Source: Companilactobacillus huachuanensis
GTDB taxonomy: Bacteria > Bacillota > Bacilli > Lactobacillales > Lactobacillaceae
Direction: 5' to 3'
Length of the DNA: 64,000 nucleotides
NCBI RefSeq assembly: GCF_005404815.1
Contig: NZ_BJDF01000006.1
Coordinates: 80,024-144,023, forward strand
The notes below the pieces were generated by a model, which was given only the letters and a program-made list of their open reading frames with translations, made no database searches and was not told the DNA's origin. Shown here one piece after another: positions 41,457-51,049 of this stretch (the first letter of the stretch is position 1; every line of letters starts with the position of its first letter). Both the position numbers and the translations under genes were made by a program.

Positions 41457-42665
41457 ATGAAAGAAATGCAAAAAGAAACTCAAGATGCCAGTCACTATGG
41501 TGAATTTGGTGGTCAATATATTCCCGAAGGTTTGATGAATGAACTAAATAATGTTGCGGATGCCTATAACAAATATAAGGATGATCCGGATTTTCTCAAG
41601 GAATTGCACGATTTATTAAATAATTATGCTAATCGCCCATCACTTTTATATTACGCAGACAAGATGACTAAAGATCTCGGTGGAGCCAAAATTTATCTCA
41701 AACGTGAAGATTTGAATCATACTGGTGCACACAAAATCAATAACGTTATTGGACAAGCTTTAATTGCTAAAAGAATGGGTAAGACACGGTTGATTGCTGA
41801 AACTGGAGCGGGTCAACACGGTGTTGCAACAGCTACGATTGCTGCTCTTTTCGGAATGGAATGCGAAATCTTCATGGGAAAGATTGATACTGATCGACAA
41901 AAACTTAACGTTTATCGTATGGAATTACTAGGTGCAAAGGTTCATCCAGTAACGAGTGGTTCAATGGTCCTAAAGGATGCCGTTAACGCTGCTTTACAAA
42001 ATTGGGCTTCGAGAATTGATGATACTTTTTACGTGTTAGGGTCAGCGGTTGGTCCATACCCATTTCCTGAGATGGTGCATGATTTTCAAAGTGTTATCAG
42101 TAAAGAATCCAAAGCTCAAATTTTGAAGGCTGAAGGTCGCTTGCCAGATACCGTCGTAGCATGTGTTGGTGGCGGTAGTAATGCAATTGGTAGCTTTGCC
42201 AAATATATTGATGACAAAGATGTTGAATTGATTGGTGTTGAAGCTGCTGGTAAAGGTGTTGATACCGACCAAACTGCAGCAACCATGGAACGTGGTACAG
42301 TTGGAATTTTTCATGGTATGAAATCACTATTCCTCCAAAACTCGGACGGTCAAATTGATCAAGTTTATTCGATTTCTGCCGGTTTGGATTATCCGGGCGT
42401 TGGACCAGAACATGCACGCCTAGCTGAATTAAAACGTGCTAAATATGTTGGTATTACTGACGATGAAGCAGTCGATGCTTTTGAATATATCGCCAAAACA
42501 GAAGGAATCATCGCCGCTATTGAGAGTTGTCATGCTATTGCTTATGTGATGAAGTTAGCCCCAACGATGAGTAAGGACCAGATTATTATTTGTACAGTGT
42601 CTGGTCGTGGTGATAAGGATGTTGCATCAATTGCTAAGTATAGAGGGGTAGATATCAATGACTAA
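41457..42665 (+). CDS. trpB: Tryptophan synthase beta chain
   Basis: PLP enzyme joining indole and serine to make tryptophan. 402 residues with PLP lysine K93 in HTGAHKINN, phosphate loop [21 protein letters not shown] and a C-terminal SGRGDKD. ATG 41457 follows GGAGG (41444-41448); the frame can be read from 41442, but that includes the ribosome site. trpA overlaps its end by 8 bp. No trpE, G, D, C or F genes accompany it here. Confidence 0.97.
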   Translation: MKEMQKETQDASHYGEFGGQYIPEGLMNELNNVADAYNKYKDDPDFLKELHDLLNNYANRPSLLYYADKMTKDLGGAKIYLKREDLNHTGAHKINNVIGQALIAKRMGKTRLIAETGAGQHGVATATIAALFGMECEIFMGKIDTDRQKLNVYRMELLGAKVHPVTSGSMVLKDAVNAALQNWASRIDDTFYVLGSAVGPYPFPEMVHDFQSVISKESKAQILKAEGRLPDTVVACVGGGSNAIGSFAKYIDDKDVELIGVEAAGKGVDTDQTAATMERGTVGIFHGMKSLFLQNSDGQIDQVYSISAGLDYPGVGPEHARLAELKRAKYVGITDDEAVDAFEYIAKTEGIIAAIESCHAIAYVMKLAPTMSKDQIIICTVSGRGDKDVASIAKYRGVDIND

Positions 42666-43425
42666 TTTAAAAGAAATATTTGCAGATAAAAAGGTGTTTA
42701 TTCCATTTGTAGTTGCCGATGATCCAGACATTGAGACTACCGTTCAAAGTATTTTGACATTGGCTGAAAATGGAGCCGACATTATTGAATTAGGGGTGCC
42801 GTTCTCAGATCCAGTAGCTGATGGGCCAGTGATTCAAAAAGCTGATTTACGTGCTTTTGCGGCCGGAGTAAATAGAAATATTGTTTTTGAAATCGTTGAA
42901 AAAGTTCGTCAGACTAGTGATGTTCCAATTATCTTTGACACGTATTTAAATATTCCATTCAAATATGGATATGATAAATTTTGTCAGAAGTGTCAGGAGT
43001 TAAATGTTGCTGGCTTGATTATTCCTGATGCTCCAATTGAAGAGCAAGCTGAATTGAAGCCATTTGCTGATAAATATGGAATTGATTTAGTTCCAACAGT
43101 CGCACCAACATCAGCTGGGAGAACTGAAAAATTAGCTCAAGCTGCAACTGGATTTATCTATGTGATTTCAATCTTTGGAGCAGCTGGCGTGAGTGATGAG
43201 CTGGCTACACAACAGTTACAAGTGACAGTTCAACAAATTAGAGCAGTTAGTGATGTTCCGATAGTTACTGCTACAGAACAAGTTGAAAAAGTTGCTGGTT
43301 TGGTTGATGGAATCCTTAGCGAGAATGCTGTGGTTAAAATTATTGCAGACGGTGGGGATGTTCAGAAGAATTTGAAGGAATATGTTCTTAATATCAATAA
43401 TACTATGAGGATTAATGCGTTATAA
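42658..43425 (+). CDS. trpA: Tryptophan synthase alpha chain
   Basis: Cleaves indole-3-glycerol phosphate to supply indole to TrpB. 255 residues; catalytic Glu44 in [11 protein letters not shown] and Asp55 in VADGP are present, as is the phosphate-binding IFGAAGVS region. Some usually conserved segments are altered ([11 protein letters not shown] where many have YYNP). It overlaps trpB by 8 bp. With the upstream trp genes absent here, the natural supply of its substrate is unclear. Confidence 0.95.
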   Translation: MTNLKEIFADKKVFIPFVVADDPDIETTVQSILTLAENGADIIELGVPFSDPVADGPVIQKADLRAFAAGVNRNIVFEIVEKVRQTSDVPIIFDTYLNIPFKYGYDKFCQKCQELNVAGLIIPDAPIEEQAELKPFADKYGIDLVPTVAPTSAGRTEKLAQAATGFIYVISIFGAAGVSDELATQQLQVTVQQIRAVSDVPIVTATEQVEKVAGLVDGILSENAVVKIIADGGDVQKNLKEYVLNINNTMRINAL

Positions 43426-43648
43426 CAAAATATGAAATTATAAATAGGAGGCAGCCACCTGTGTATGTTTAGATGGATGTCTCTTTGTTTATTTCGGATA
43501 AATTTTAAACTTGTTAAAAATAAAAAAACAAAAAATTGATTCGTCCTTATATTCGTTTTTGTTGTATTGCACCCTTATTAGTAGGAAAAATGTGATTTTT
43601 TTAATATCCTAAAAAGATCATATTAGAGTAATAGGAGCAAAGAAGTAA

Positions 43649-46600
43649 ATGAATATTAAGGATTTTAGAAATATCGTAGATAATCAGATTGAAGGGTTAA
43701 CCATTGTTCCCTTACGGACAGGATCTTCGAAAACCTACACAGCTATGGATTTTATTAGCGAGTCGAATGATTCAAAATATAATCGAATAATTTATATCAC
43801 TAATAGAAATAATAACCTTCCGATAAAAGAGTTGAAGACCGCTTTTAATAGGCATGGATTAGCAGATTCGGATTGGAAAAATAAAGTTTTGATTGTTAAA
43901 TCTAATTTTGATTCTATTGTGGAGAATTTACCACATGCTAACATTCCTTCCATGTTTAAATCAGATGTTTATCAAAAATTAATCGAACAAATTGATACGT
44001 ATAAAATTCATTCTCAAAATAATAAAAACGATGATTTGAAAGAAGTTGCAAAAAGTTACATTGAGAATGGATTGGGTTCTGGTAAAGGGCTGGAAAAAGA
44101 ATTTAGTCATGAAATATATATTAAATTACGAAGTTTTGCAATTGGACAGCTTGAAAATACCAATTCTCAATTATCTATCAAAGAATGTATGTTGAAGGCT
44201 GTTAGAGAGGATAAACGATTTAAATGGATTTCAACTGTTTATCCAACTATTTTTATAGAAGATTATCAAATATTAATGATGAACACATCTAAATTTCTTA
44301 CTTCTTATAATACGGTAGTTGGAGGGGCCCAGCAATTTTTAACTGCTAAAGGAATAATTGATAACTCATTGATTATTATTGATGAGTTTGATCAAACTAA
44401 GCATGTGATTTTGAATAAAATAGAAGATCAAGCTATTAAAAGTGTGGGAGATGTTTTTAAGGATTTTCAAGGGTTTCAACAGGTATTTGATTGCAAAATT
44501 TCCGCGGATTTGAAAAAGTTACAAAATCCTAAAATGATTAAAAAATTTGAGGAAATAAAACTTAAATATACTAAAATCCAAAATAAATATTATACCAATA
44601 CCAATTGGTATCTTGACGAGATTAATTCGGGTCATGAGTTAATGTTTTTCGATGGAAAATTGAATACCTTTTTAAAAGGTGATTCAAAAAAAAGGTTGTA
44701 TAGTTCTTATAATTCAAACAATCCAGAAGTTTCTATGAAAATTGTTGATAAGAAAGAGAAAAATGACGACAATATTAGCGTTTTAGGTGCGCTCTTTGAA
44801 ATAAATGGTTTTTATAGAGAACTAGGTTATTATTTTAACAATTTTGCTCGAAAGTATATGGAGAATCAAGCAATTGTCCACAGTAACCTTGATATTAAGA
44901 TAGATTATAATAATGCTCTATCAACTATTACTCATATTTATAAAATGGATAAGAAACAATCCGAAATTATTCTAAATGAGACGCTATATGCAAGTAAAAC
45001 ATTGCCTGCGAAAGTATTTAAATATAAAACAAATTCGTTTTATGATTATGGATTACAATTGACCTTTTTGGAAAATGGGATTAATCATAACCTTAGTACT
45101 GTTTTTAATACATATACTATTTGGGATACACCGGAGAAAATAATGCTCTACTTAGCAAAAAAGGCACATATAGTAGGATTATCCGCAACGGCAGGAATAA
45201 AAAGTAATCTTTCTAATTATGATTTAGATTATTTAAAGAGATTCTTGGGTGAAAACTTTTTTAATGCAGTTGAAGATAAATTGATTTCAGAGGAGACTTT
45301 GAATGAATTAAAGAAACAAGATGAGGAATATTCAAATCAAAATATAAATATTAGTTCATATTCAACCGAGGAAATAAGTAAATATATGGATCAAGGTGAT
45401 CATTCAAGGCCAGGGGAATTAAATGAAATTTTAAAGAAAATAGTTGGAGAGAATTTGTCGAAAGACAAAATAATTTACATTGGAAATGGCATTCAAAGTC
45501 GAACCACAAATGATTACCTTATAAAAAGATATTTAGAAATTATTCAGGCAATAGCAATTTTTTTTGAAAATAATAATTTAGAATCCTTCTTGTGTTTAAA
45601 TAACAAATCCGCTAAAGAGAATGACAAAAAATTAGATTTGAATCTTTTGAAGGATGTTTTTGATTACTTTAACGAGGAAAATTCTGATGATGCAATTATG
45701 ATTAATTTACAAGGTAAAAATTTTGCAGAAACTAAGGAAAATATAAAACATCAACTACATACTGGTAAAAGAGTTTTTGTAATAAGCACATACCAAACTA
45801 TGGGAGATGGTCAAAACTTACAATATACTCCGTATAGTTCTGAAAAATTAAAGTGTATTAGTACGCAGACATTTTCTACGTCAGATCAACGTTATTCAAA
45901 AAAAGATTTTGATGGTTTGTTTCTAGGAGAGATAACTTATGTCACCGAGAATCTAGCGGATTCTAATTTTGATGTAAGGAATTTGTTGAATTGCCTATTT
46001 CAAATTGAATATTTATTTAACTCATATGAGATAAGTGTTAAAGAAAAAGATGAATTAATAACTAGGGGATTACAAAGAATGTCGGATGAGGAAACTCACG
46101 ATAACTTTAAGTTGATAACCAAAGACTCAAGTCGTAGAAAAATATTAACAACTGTTATTCAAGCTGTTGGACGATTAAACCGGACATTTAACAAGAATGA
46201 AATATGTATTCTGATTTCTGAAAACTTATTAAACAAACTTCCATATGACGACTTAAAGAACATGCAACAAGATGGGTTATTAACAAAAGAAATGGTTGGT
46301 ATTTTTGAATTATTGAAGAAAAAATCATCAATATCCCAATCGGTGAATGATAAAAATCGTCAAAATAGTGCTAGAAATAGAAATGATGATTGTGAGCTAT
46401 TTGTTTACCGCATCCTAAATGATTTCAATCAAACTGAAAATCGTGATGCTGAACAAGTCTATGATGATCTGAGAGAGTTTGTTTTAAAACATCCAGTTTT
46501 GGATGAAAGAAAACGTAATAGTTATAGTGATTATTATTTTACAAAGGACGGTCCGGCTTATTGGGTCGGTAATGAAAAGACCCCTAATTATTATTTCAAA

Positions 46601-47146
46601 AAAAATATAGTTCAAGAACCGTTGAAGGAAATATCTGAGAGAACTTCAACATTACCGAATTTTATGAGAAACCCAATAGTACATAAGTATTTTATAGATA
46701 ACGGTTGGCCAACAGAGTTCAAGACAAATGGCAAAATAATGTGCCCCTACCTTTTCCAATTTATTTATAAGGCAATAGTTGCGGAAAAAGCTGGAATTGC
46801 GATACTAGAAGATCGACTGAATATTAAGTTAAAACGATTTTCTAAAGAGGGATTGTTTGAAAAATTTGATTATGAGTTTATGGATGGACAAATAGTAGTT
46901 GATTTTAAAAACTGGAAAAATTTTGATAAGGACTTTAAACAAGAAATAAAGTGCATATCAAAGAAATTAGACGAGGTTAAGGGAAAGAAAGCATTTATTA
47001 TTAATTTAATTGAAGATAGAAATTATCATCCTTATGAAACTAATGATGAACGAATCGTAATTGTACAGAGTTTAATGAATAAGGAAGGTGTTTTGAACGA
47101 TGGAAATATTCGAAGAATCGCAAAAGAAATTGCCCAAATTAGTTAA
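43649..47146 (+). CDS. ddmD: DdmD-like SF2 helicase-nuclease (plasmid defence)
   Basis: 1165 residues. Superfamily 2 helicase motifs are visible: motif I TGSSKT (24-29), motif II DEFD (245-248), motif III SAT (512-514) and motif VI QAVGRLNR (838-845). The C-terminal region ends in a PD-(D/E)xK-like nuclease with Asp1079 in FMDG and D1085-F-K1087. This length and fusion order match DdmD, which translocates on and degrades plasmid DNA when recruited by the Argonaute-like DdmE. ATG behind AGGAG (43633-43637). More AT-rich than its neighbours, suggesting acquisition. It overlaps ddmE by 47 bp. The assignment rests on architecture. Confidence 0.75.
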   Translation: MNIKDFRNIVDNQIEGLTIVPLRTGSSKTYTAMDFISESNDSKYNRIIYITNRNNNLPIKELKTAFNRHGLADSDWKNKVLIVKSNFDSIVENLPHANIPSMFKSDVYQKLIEQIDTYKIHSQNNKNDDLKEVAKSYIENGLGSGKGLEKEFSHEIYIKLRSFAIGQLENTNSQLSIKECMLKAVREDKRFKWISTVYPTIFIEDYQILMMNTSKFLTSYNTVVGGAQQFLTAKGIIDNSLIIIDEFDQTKHVILNKIEDQAIKSVGDVFKDFQGFQQVFDCKISADLKKLQNPKMIKKFEEIKLKYTKIQNKYYTNTNWYLDEINSGHELMFFDGKLNTFLKGDSKKRLYSSYNSNNPEVSMKIVDKKEKNDDNISVLGALFEINGFYRELGYYFNNFARKYMENQAIVHSNLDIKIDYNNALSTITHIYKMDKKQSEIILNETLYASKTLPAKVFKYKTNSFYDYGLQLTFLENGINHNLSTVFNTYTIWDTPEKIMLYLAKKAHIVGLSATAGIKSNLSNYDLDYLKRFLGENFFNAVEDKLISEETLNELKKQDEEYSNQNINISSYSTEEISKYMDQGDHSRPGELNEILKKIVGENLSKDKIIYIGNGIQSRTTNDYLIKRYLEIIQAIAIFFENNNLESFLCLNNKSAKENDKKLDLNLLKDVFDYFNEENSDDAIMINLQGKNFAETKENIKHQLHTGKRVFVISTYQTMGDGQNLQYTPYSSEKLKCISTQTFSTSDQRYSKKDFDGLFLGEITYVTENLADSNFDVRNLLNCLFQIEYLFNSYEISVKEKDELITRGLQRMSDEETHDNFKLITKDSSRRKILTTVIQAVGRLNRTFNKNEICILISENLLNKLPYDDLKNMQQDGLLTKEMVGIFELLKKKSSISQSVNDKNRQNSARNRNDDCELFVYRILNDFNQTENRDAEQVYDDLREFVLKHPVLDERKRNSYSDYYFTKDGPAYWVGNEKTPNYYFKKNIVQEPLKEISERTSTLPNFMRNPIVHKYFIDNGWPTEFKTNGKIMCPYLFQFIYKAIVAEKAGIAILEDRLNIKLKRFSKEGLFEKFDYEFMDGQIVVDFKNWKNFDKDFKQEIKCISKKLDEVKGKKAFIINLIEDRNYHPYETNDERIVIVQSLMNKEGVLNDGNIRRIAKEIAQIS

Positions 47147-49097
47147 TACCATTGACTTCGTTACAGACAATCAAAAGATACGATCTAACTTTGATATCTT
47201 TGAATTTAAAAGATTGGAGCCAGATGAATCTGATGTTAAAAATGACTCAAAAAAATATATAAATTTTCCGTATGAAAAGTTGCATGATATTAAAAAATGT
47301 ACAATTGCAGATCAATATTATTCAGTATTTTTGATTGCACTTAAAGATGAAACCAGCTTAGAATATCTGCAAAATTTACAAATTAATGATTACCAAGTGA
47401 GTGTTAGTGATATTAATGATTTGAGAGAACATCCTTCAAGTTTAGTTAATTTATTCTTAAACCTATATGGTTCTAAAATTCTTCCTCAAACAAGAATTAG
47501 TGAAAGTACATCATGCATTTACGGTGATTTCTTTTATCCCGTTGGTGAAAATAAGAATCCTTATAATAGATATGTATTGAAGTTTAAGTATTACAAAGGT
47601 TTGAATATGACGGTTCAATCGTTTAAGAAACGGATTAATGAGCGTGGTGTTAAATATTTTTGGGATGATAACTCATTAGTTCCAACGAGAATTTACAATT
47701 CAATTGATGATACAAGTAATTGCTGGGTTAAGGGTGGAAAAAATAGTAAGAAAAATTCAATAACTTTTTTATCACTTAAAAATTTTGAAGAATATAAAAA
47801 ATCTAAGGTTGGCTCTTTATATACAATATTGGATGATTTTAATGAAGATATGAGGAACTATGTTAAATTCTTTTTAAATGAAATGCCGGAGAATGAAGAG
47901 ATTGTTTATCGATTATCTTCAAATAAACAGTCATTTTTAAAAAATGCAATCAAGTATTTTTCTAACAAAGAAATTAATATTGTTGATTATATAAATGAAG
48001 ATAAATCGATACAGTTTGTAGAAATACTTAGTGTATTGTTAAAGCAGGAATTTCCAAGTTTAGGTGTTCAAAAAAGTGAAAATCTGAAATCAGGAATAAA
48101 TATTTCGATAATTAAGAATAGAGATTATTATTTGAAAGAAAATTTAGATGATCCATATCAATCTTCTTCAAAGAATGTGATAGTACAAAATATAACTGAG
48201 GATAATCTGGAAATAAAAGAGAAGACTGATTTAATTAGGAATACAATATTTTTGAAAATCTTACAGGAACTGATGGTGAAAGATAGTATTGGAAAAAATA
48301 GAATTGATTTTGATGTTATTCCTAAAGCAAAAATAAATTCGAAATATAGATTTGTGACATTCCATAATAAATACGTTGTAACTTCCCGATTTGATGTCGA
48401 TGGCAAGATTGATTTTGATATAGAAAAATCAGAAGATTTTTTTAATGAAGAATCAGTTCTTGTTCATAATTTAGCAGATTTGGGAATTGAAAATAAAAAT
48501 AAAGGAACGGTGGAATGTGTCTTTTATGATGATGTTAAAAATCCAAATGTTATTCTAAATATTGGAATTTATGAATTGCCTAGGATGAAACGTGCTAGTA
48601 AAAGATTGGAGCTTGCCGATAGAAAGCGAAAGGTGAATGTTTGTCAGATTATTAATGATTTAAAATTATTTGAAAATAAGTACGTGGAATATAAGTGCAA
48701 TGATCACTTGAAAACTGTTAAGCAGCTTTTGAATGAAATCGATATGGAAAATATAAGTTTGGGTGAGTATTGCCAATTATTAGGTAAATGTAATATTACT
48801 GGGAAGAAAAAAATTGGTAAAGCATATACAGAGTTCTTACTTGAAATAGATAGTTCGTATATAGCTTTCAGCAATCATAAGGGTAAAGAATTTAAAGCGG
48901 ACTATTCACCGCTGTACTGGAATCACTTTTTTAAAAGTATTCCAGGAATCGATAATAAAATTTATGCGAGAGGAATTAGAGTTCCAGTTAATCATGAGTT
49001 TTATTCTGTTGCTGAGGGAACCGAAAGTATTAAGCAGACATATGAGAAGGGATATCCAATCAGAGAAATTAGGAATAAGGGTTTTAGATTCTCATAA
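47100..49097 (+). CDS. ddmE: DdmE-like pAgo-family partner, probably truncated
   Basis: 665 residues with no motif I can name securely. It is assigned by context: it starts inside the 3' end of the DdmD-like gene behind AAGGAAGGTG and has the size expected of DdmE, a catalytically inactive Argonaute-like protein that uses short DNA guides to find plasmids. The latter half has regular alternating strand/helix character. The frame stops at TAA 49095-49097 but stays open for 41 more plausible codons to TAG 49221, so the C-terminal (PIWI-end) segment may be lost. It could also be an unrelated helicase partner. Confidence 0.62.
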   Translation: MEIFEESQKKLPKLVNTIDFVTDNQKIRSNFDIFEFKRLEPDESDVKNDSKKYINFPYEKLHDIKKCTIADQYYSVFLIALKDETSLEYLQNLQINDYQVSVSDINDLREHPSSLVNLFLNLYGSKILPQTRISESTSCIYGDFFYPVGENKNPYNRYVLKFKYYKGLNMTVQSFKKRINERGVKYFWDDNSLVPTRIYNSIDDTSNCWVKGGKNSKKNSITFLSLKNFEEYKKSKVGSLYTILDDFNEDMRNYVKFFLNEMPENEEIVYRLSSNKQSFLKNAIKYFSNKEINIVDYINEDKSIQFVEILSVLLKQEFPSLGVQKSENLKSGINISIIKNRDYYLKENLDDPYQSSSKNVIVQNITEDNLEIKEKTDLIRNTIFLKILQELMVKDSIGKNRIDFDVIPKAKINSKYRFVTFHNKYVVTSRFDVDGKIDFDIEKSEDFFNEESVLVHNLADLGIENKNKGTVECVFYDDVKNPNVILNIGIYELPRMKRASKRLELADRKRKVNVCQIINDLKLFENKYVEYKCNDHLKTVKQLLNEIDMENISLGEYCQLLGKCNITGKKKIGKAYTEFLLEIDSSYIAFSNHKGKEFKADYSPLYWNHFFKSIPGIDNKIYARGIRVPVNHEFYSVAEGTESIKQTYEKGYPIREIRNKGFRFS

Positions 49098-49223
49098 GAA
49101 TTCAATAAATCATTGTCAGAGATGTTTGACGTTGATTTTGTACGGATAAATGAAGCAACCGTTGTTCCGTTCCCAGTAAAGTTTAATCGTGAGTACTTTA
49201 ATATGATGAAAGATACTTTATAG
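49098..49223 (+). pseudogene. In-frame 3' remainder of the ddmE-like gene
   Basis: Reading straight on after the TAA gives 41 codons, starting EFNKSLSEMFDVDFVRINEA and ending FNREYFNMMKDTL before TAG. The composition resembles the upstream protein and not random intergenic DNA. It has no ribosome site of its own. This is best read as the severed C-terminus. Confidence 0.6.
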
Positions 49224-49321
49224 GCACATCAAAGTACCTATATAACAAAAAAGTGCATACTATCCAAGTTATGCAATTCGGTTTATATTAATAATACGAA
49301 TTCAACAACAAGGAGAAAAAC

Positions 49322-50161
49322 ATGATTACTTCATTAAATGATCGCATTAAATTGAACAATGGTACGTCCATTCCTGGACTTGGTTTAGGTGTCTTCCAAA
49401 TTCCTAATGAGGAAACAGCCGATGTTGTAGCTAATGGCATCAAACAAGGTTACCGTTTGATTGATACAGCTCAAGTATATGGTAACGAAGAGGGTACAGG
49501 CGAAGGTATTAGTCGAGGTTTAAAGGAAAATAATTTACAACGTGAGGATTTATTTATCACATCCAAGGTTTGGAATAATCATTTAACTTATGATGAAACT
49601 ATTGCCGCCGCCAATGACAGTCTAAAAAAACTGGGACTTGATTATCTAGATTTATATTTGATTCACTGGCCTGGTGATGATTCTTTCAAGGATTCATATT
49701 TGGCATTGGAACAATTATATAAAGAAGGTAAAATCAAAGCGATTGGTGTCAGCAACTTTCAAATTCACCATTTAGAGGAATTGGCTAAATTTGCTACAGT
49801 TACACCAGTTTTGAATCAAGTGGAGTCACATCCTAAACTGATTCAATCTGAACTTCGCAATTATGTAGCAGAACATGACATCAAGATTCAAGCTTGGTCA
49901 CCATTAATGCAAGGTAAGATTTTGAAGGATGCAACATTGCAAGCTATCGCCGACAAATATGGTAAGTCAGTTGCTCAAGTAATTTTACGTTGGGATATTC
50001 AAAGGGATGTTTTGCTCGTCGTTAAATCAGTGCATCCAGCGCGTATGCAAAGTAATGCTGATGTCTTTGACTTTACATTGGATCAAGCTGAAATGGATAA
50101 AATCAACGCAATGAACGAGGATTTACGTGTTGGTCCTAATCCAGATGAATTTGATTTCTAA
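49322..50161 (+). CDS. Aldo/keto reductase
   Basis: NADPH-dependent carbonyl reductase of 279 residues, similar to 2,5-diketo-gluconate reductase-type enzymes. The catalytic tetrad is visible: Asp48, Tyr53, Lys82 and His115, with GVSNFQIHHLEEL and a C-terminal KSVHPARM cofactor segment. Substrate unknown. ATG behind AAGGAGAAA. Followed after 15 bp by an SDR gene, so the two reductases probably form an operon. Confidence 0.93.
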   Translation: MITSLNDRIKLNNGTSIPGLGLGVFQIPNEETADVVANGIKQGYRLIDTAQVYGNEEGTGEGISRGLKENNLQREDLFITSKVWNNHLTYDETIAAANDSLKKLGLDYLDLYLIHWPGDDSFKDSYLALEQLYKEGKIKAIGVSNFQIHHLEELAKFATVTPVLNQVESHPKLIQSELRNYVAEHDIKIQAWSPLMQGKILKDATLQAIADKYGKSVAQVILRWDIQRDVLLVVKSVHPARMQSNADVFDFTLDQAEMDKINAMNEDLRVGPNPDEFDF

Positions 50162-50176
50162 TTAGGAGGTATGTAT

Positions 50177-50971
50177 ATGGATCTTCATTTAACAAATAAA
50201 GTAGCTTTGATTACCGGATCAACTAAAGGTATCGGTAAAGCAATTGCAATTGAAATGGCGCGTGAAGGAACCAATGTCATTATTAATGGAAGAAAACAGC
50301 CAGAAGTCGATACGGTCGTAGATGAAATTAAGCGTGATTTTCCCGAAACAAAGCCAGCCGGAATTGCAGCAGATTTGGCAAACGAAACTGATCGTCAGAA
50401 ATTATTTGATCAAGTATCGAAAGTCGATATTTTAGTTAATAATATGGGGATTTTTCAGCCAATGGATTATTACGATATTGATGATGAAACTTGGGAGAAA
50501 TTCTTTCATGTCAACGTATTGGCTGGCAATTCGTTGGCTAAATTTTATTTGCCAAAAATGCTTGATCAAGATTTCGGTCGCATAATCTTTATTGCTAGTG
50601 AAGAGGCCATAATGCCGTCTGGAGAAATGCCTCAATATAGTATGACCAAGTCGATGAACCTTTCATTAGCAAAGAGCTTGTCTAAACTAACCGTCGCTAC
50701 GCATGTGACAGTCAATACCATCATGCCCGGATCAACTTTGACTGAAGGTGTCCAGAAGATGCTCGATGATATGTATCAGGACAGTGAACTACCTAAGGAT
50801 ATGTGGGAGAAGGACTTTATGAAGAATCACCGTTCTCGTTCACAAATTCAACGTTTGATTAGGCCCAAAGAAATTGGCCGATTCACAGCTTTTGTTGCTA
50901 GTCCTGATGCTTCATCATTTTCTGGAGAAGCGTTACGAGTAGATGGTGGATTAGTTCCAACAATTTTTTAA
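50177..50971 (+). CDS. SDR family oxidoreductase
   Basis: Short-chain dehydrogenase of 264 residues. TGSTKGIG at 13-20 is the dinucleotide-binding loop, NNMG follows, and the active site is Tyr154/Lys158 (YSMTK). The C-terminal region has IMPGSTLTEG and RPKEIGRF. The ATG at 50177 is chosen because the ATG at 50171 touches the AGGAGG site. Substrate unknown; paired with the aldo/keto reductase. Confidence 0.93.
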   Translation: MDLHLTNKVALITGSTKGIGKAIAIEMAREGTNVIINGRKQPEVDTVVDEIKRDFPETKPAGIAADLANETDRQKLFDQVSKVDILVNNMGIFQPMDYYDIDDETWEKFFHVNVLAGNSLAKFYLPKMLDQDFGRIIFIASEEAIMPSGEMPQYSMTKSMNLSLAKSLSKLTVATHVTVNTIMPGSTLTEGVQKMLDDMYQDSELPKDMWEKDFMKNHRSRSQIQRLIRPKEIGRFTAFVASPDASSFSGEALRVDGGLVPTIF

Positions 50972-50981
50972 ACTTGAACAA

Positions 50982-51021
50982 AAAAGTAGGTAATTGGAAT
51001 ATATTCCAATTACCTACTTTG
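50982..51021 (+). terminator. Bidirectional terminator
   Basis: AAGTAGGTAATTGGAAT pairs with ATTCCAATTACCTACTT around a short AT loop. It serves the SDR gene and the convergent ABC exporter gene. Confidence 0.9.
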
Positions 51022-51049
51022 TCTTTTGTATTTTTATCATGAACCAGTT

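Noticed and set aside
43465..43539. 24-codon frame after trpA with a nearby AGGAGG
   Set aside because: Spacing from AGGAGG to ATG is about 13 bp and the product ends in a low-complexity lysine run; too little support.
43649..47146. Type I or III restriction subunit as an alternative for the helicase-nuclease
   Set aside because: No methyltransferase or specificity gene adjoins, and the nuclease-like motif is at the C-terminus with a single overlapping partner, which fits DdmDE better.
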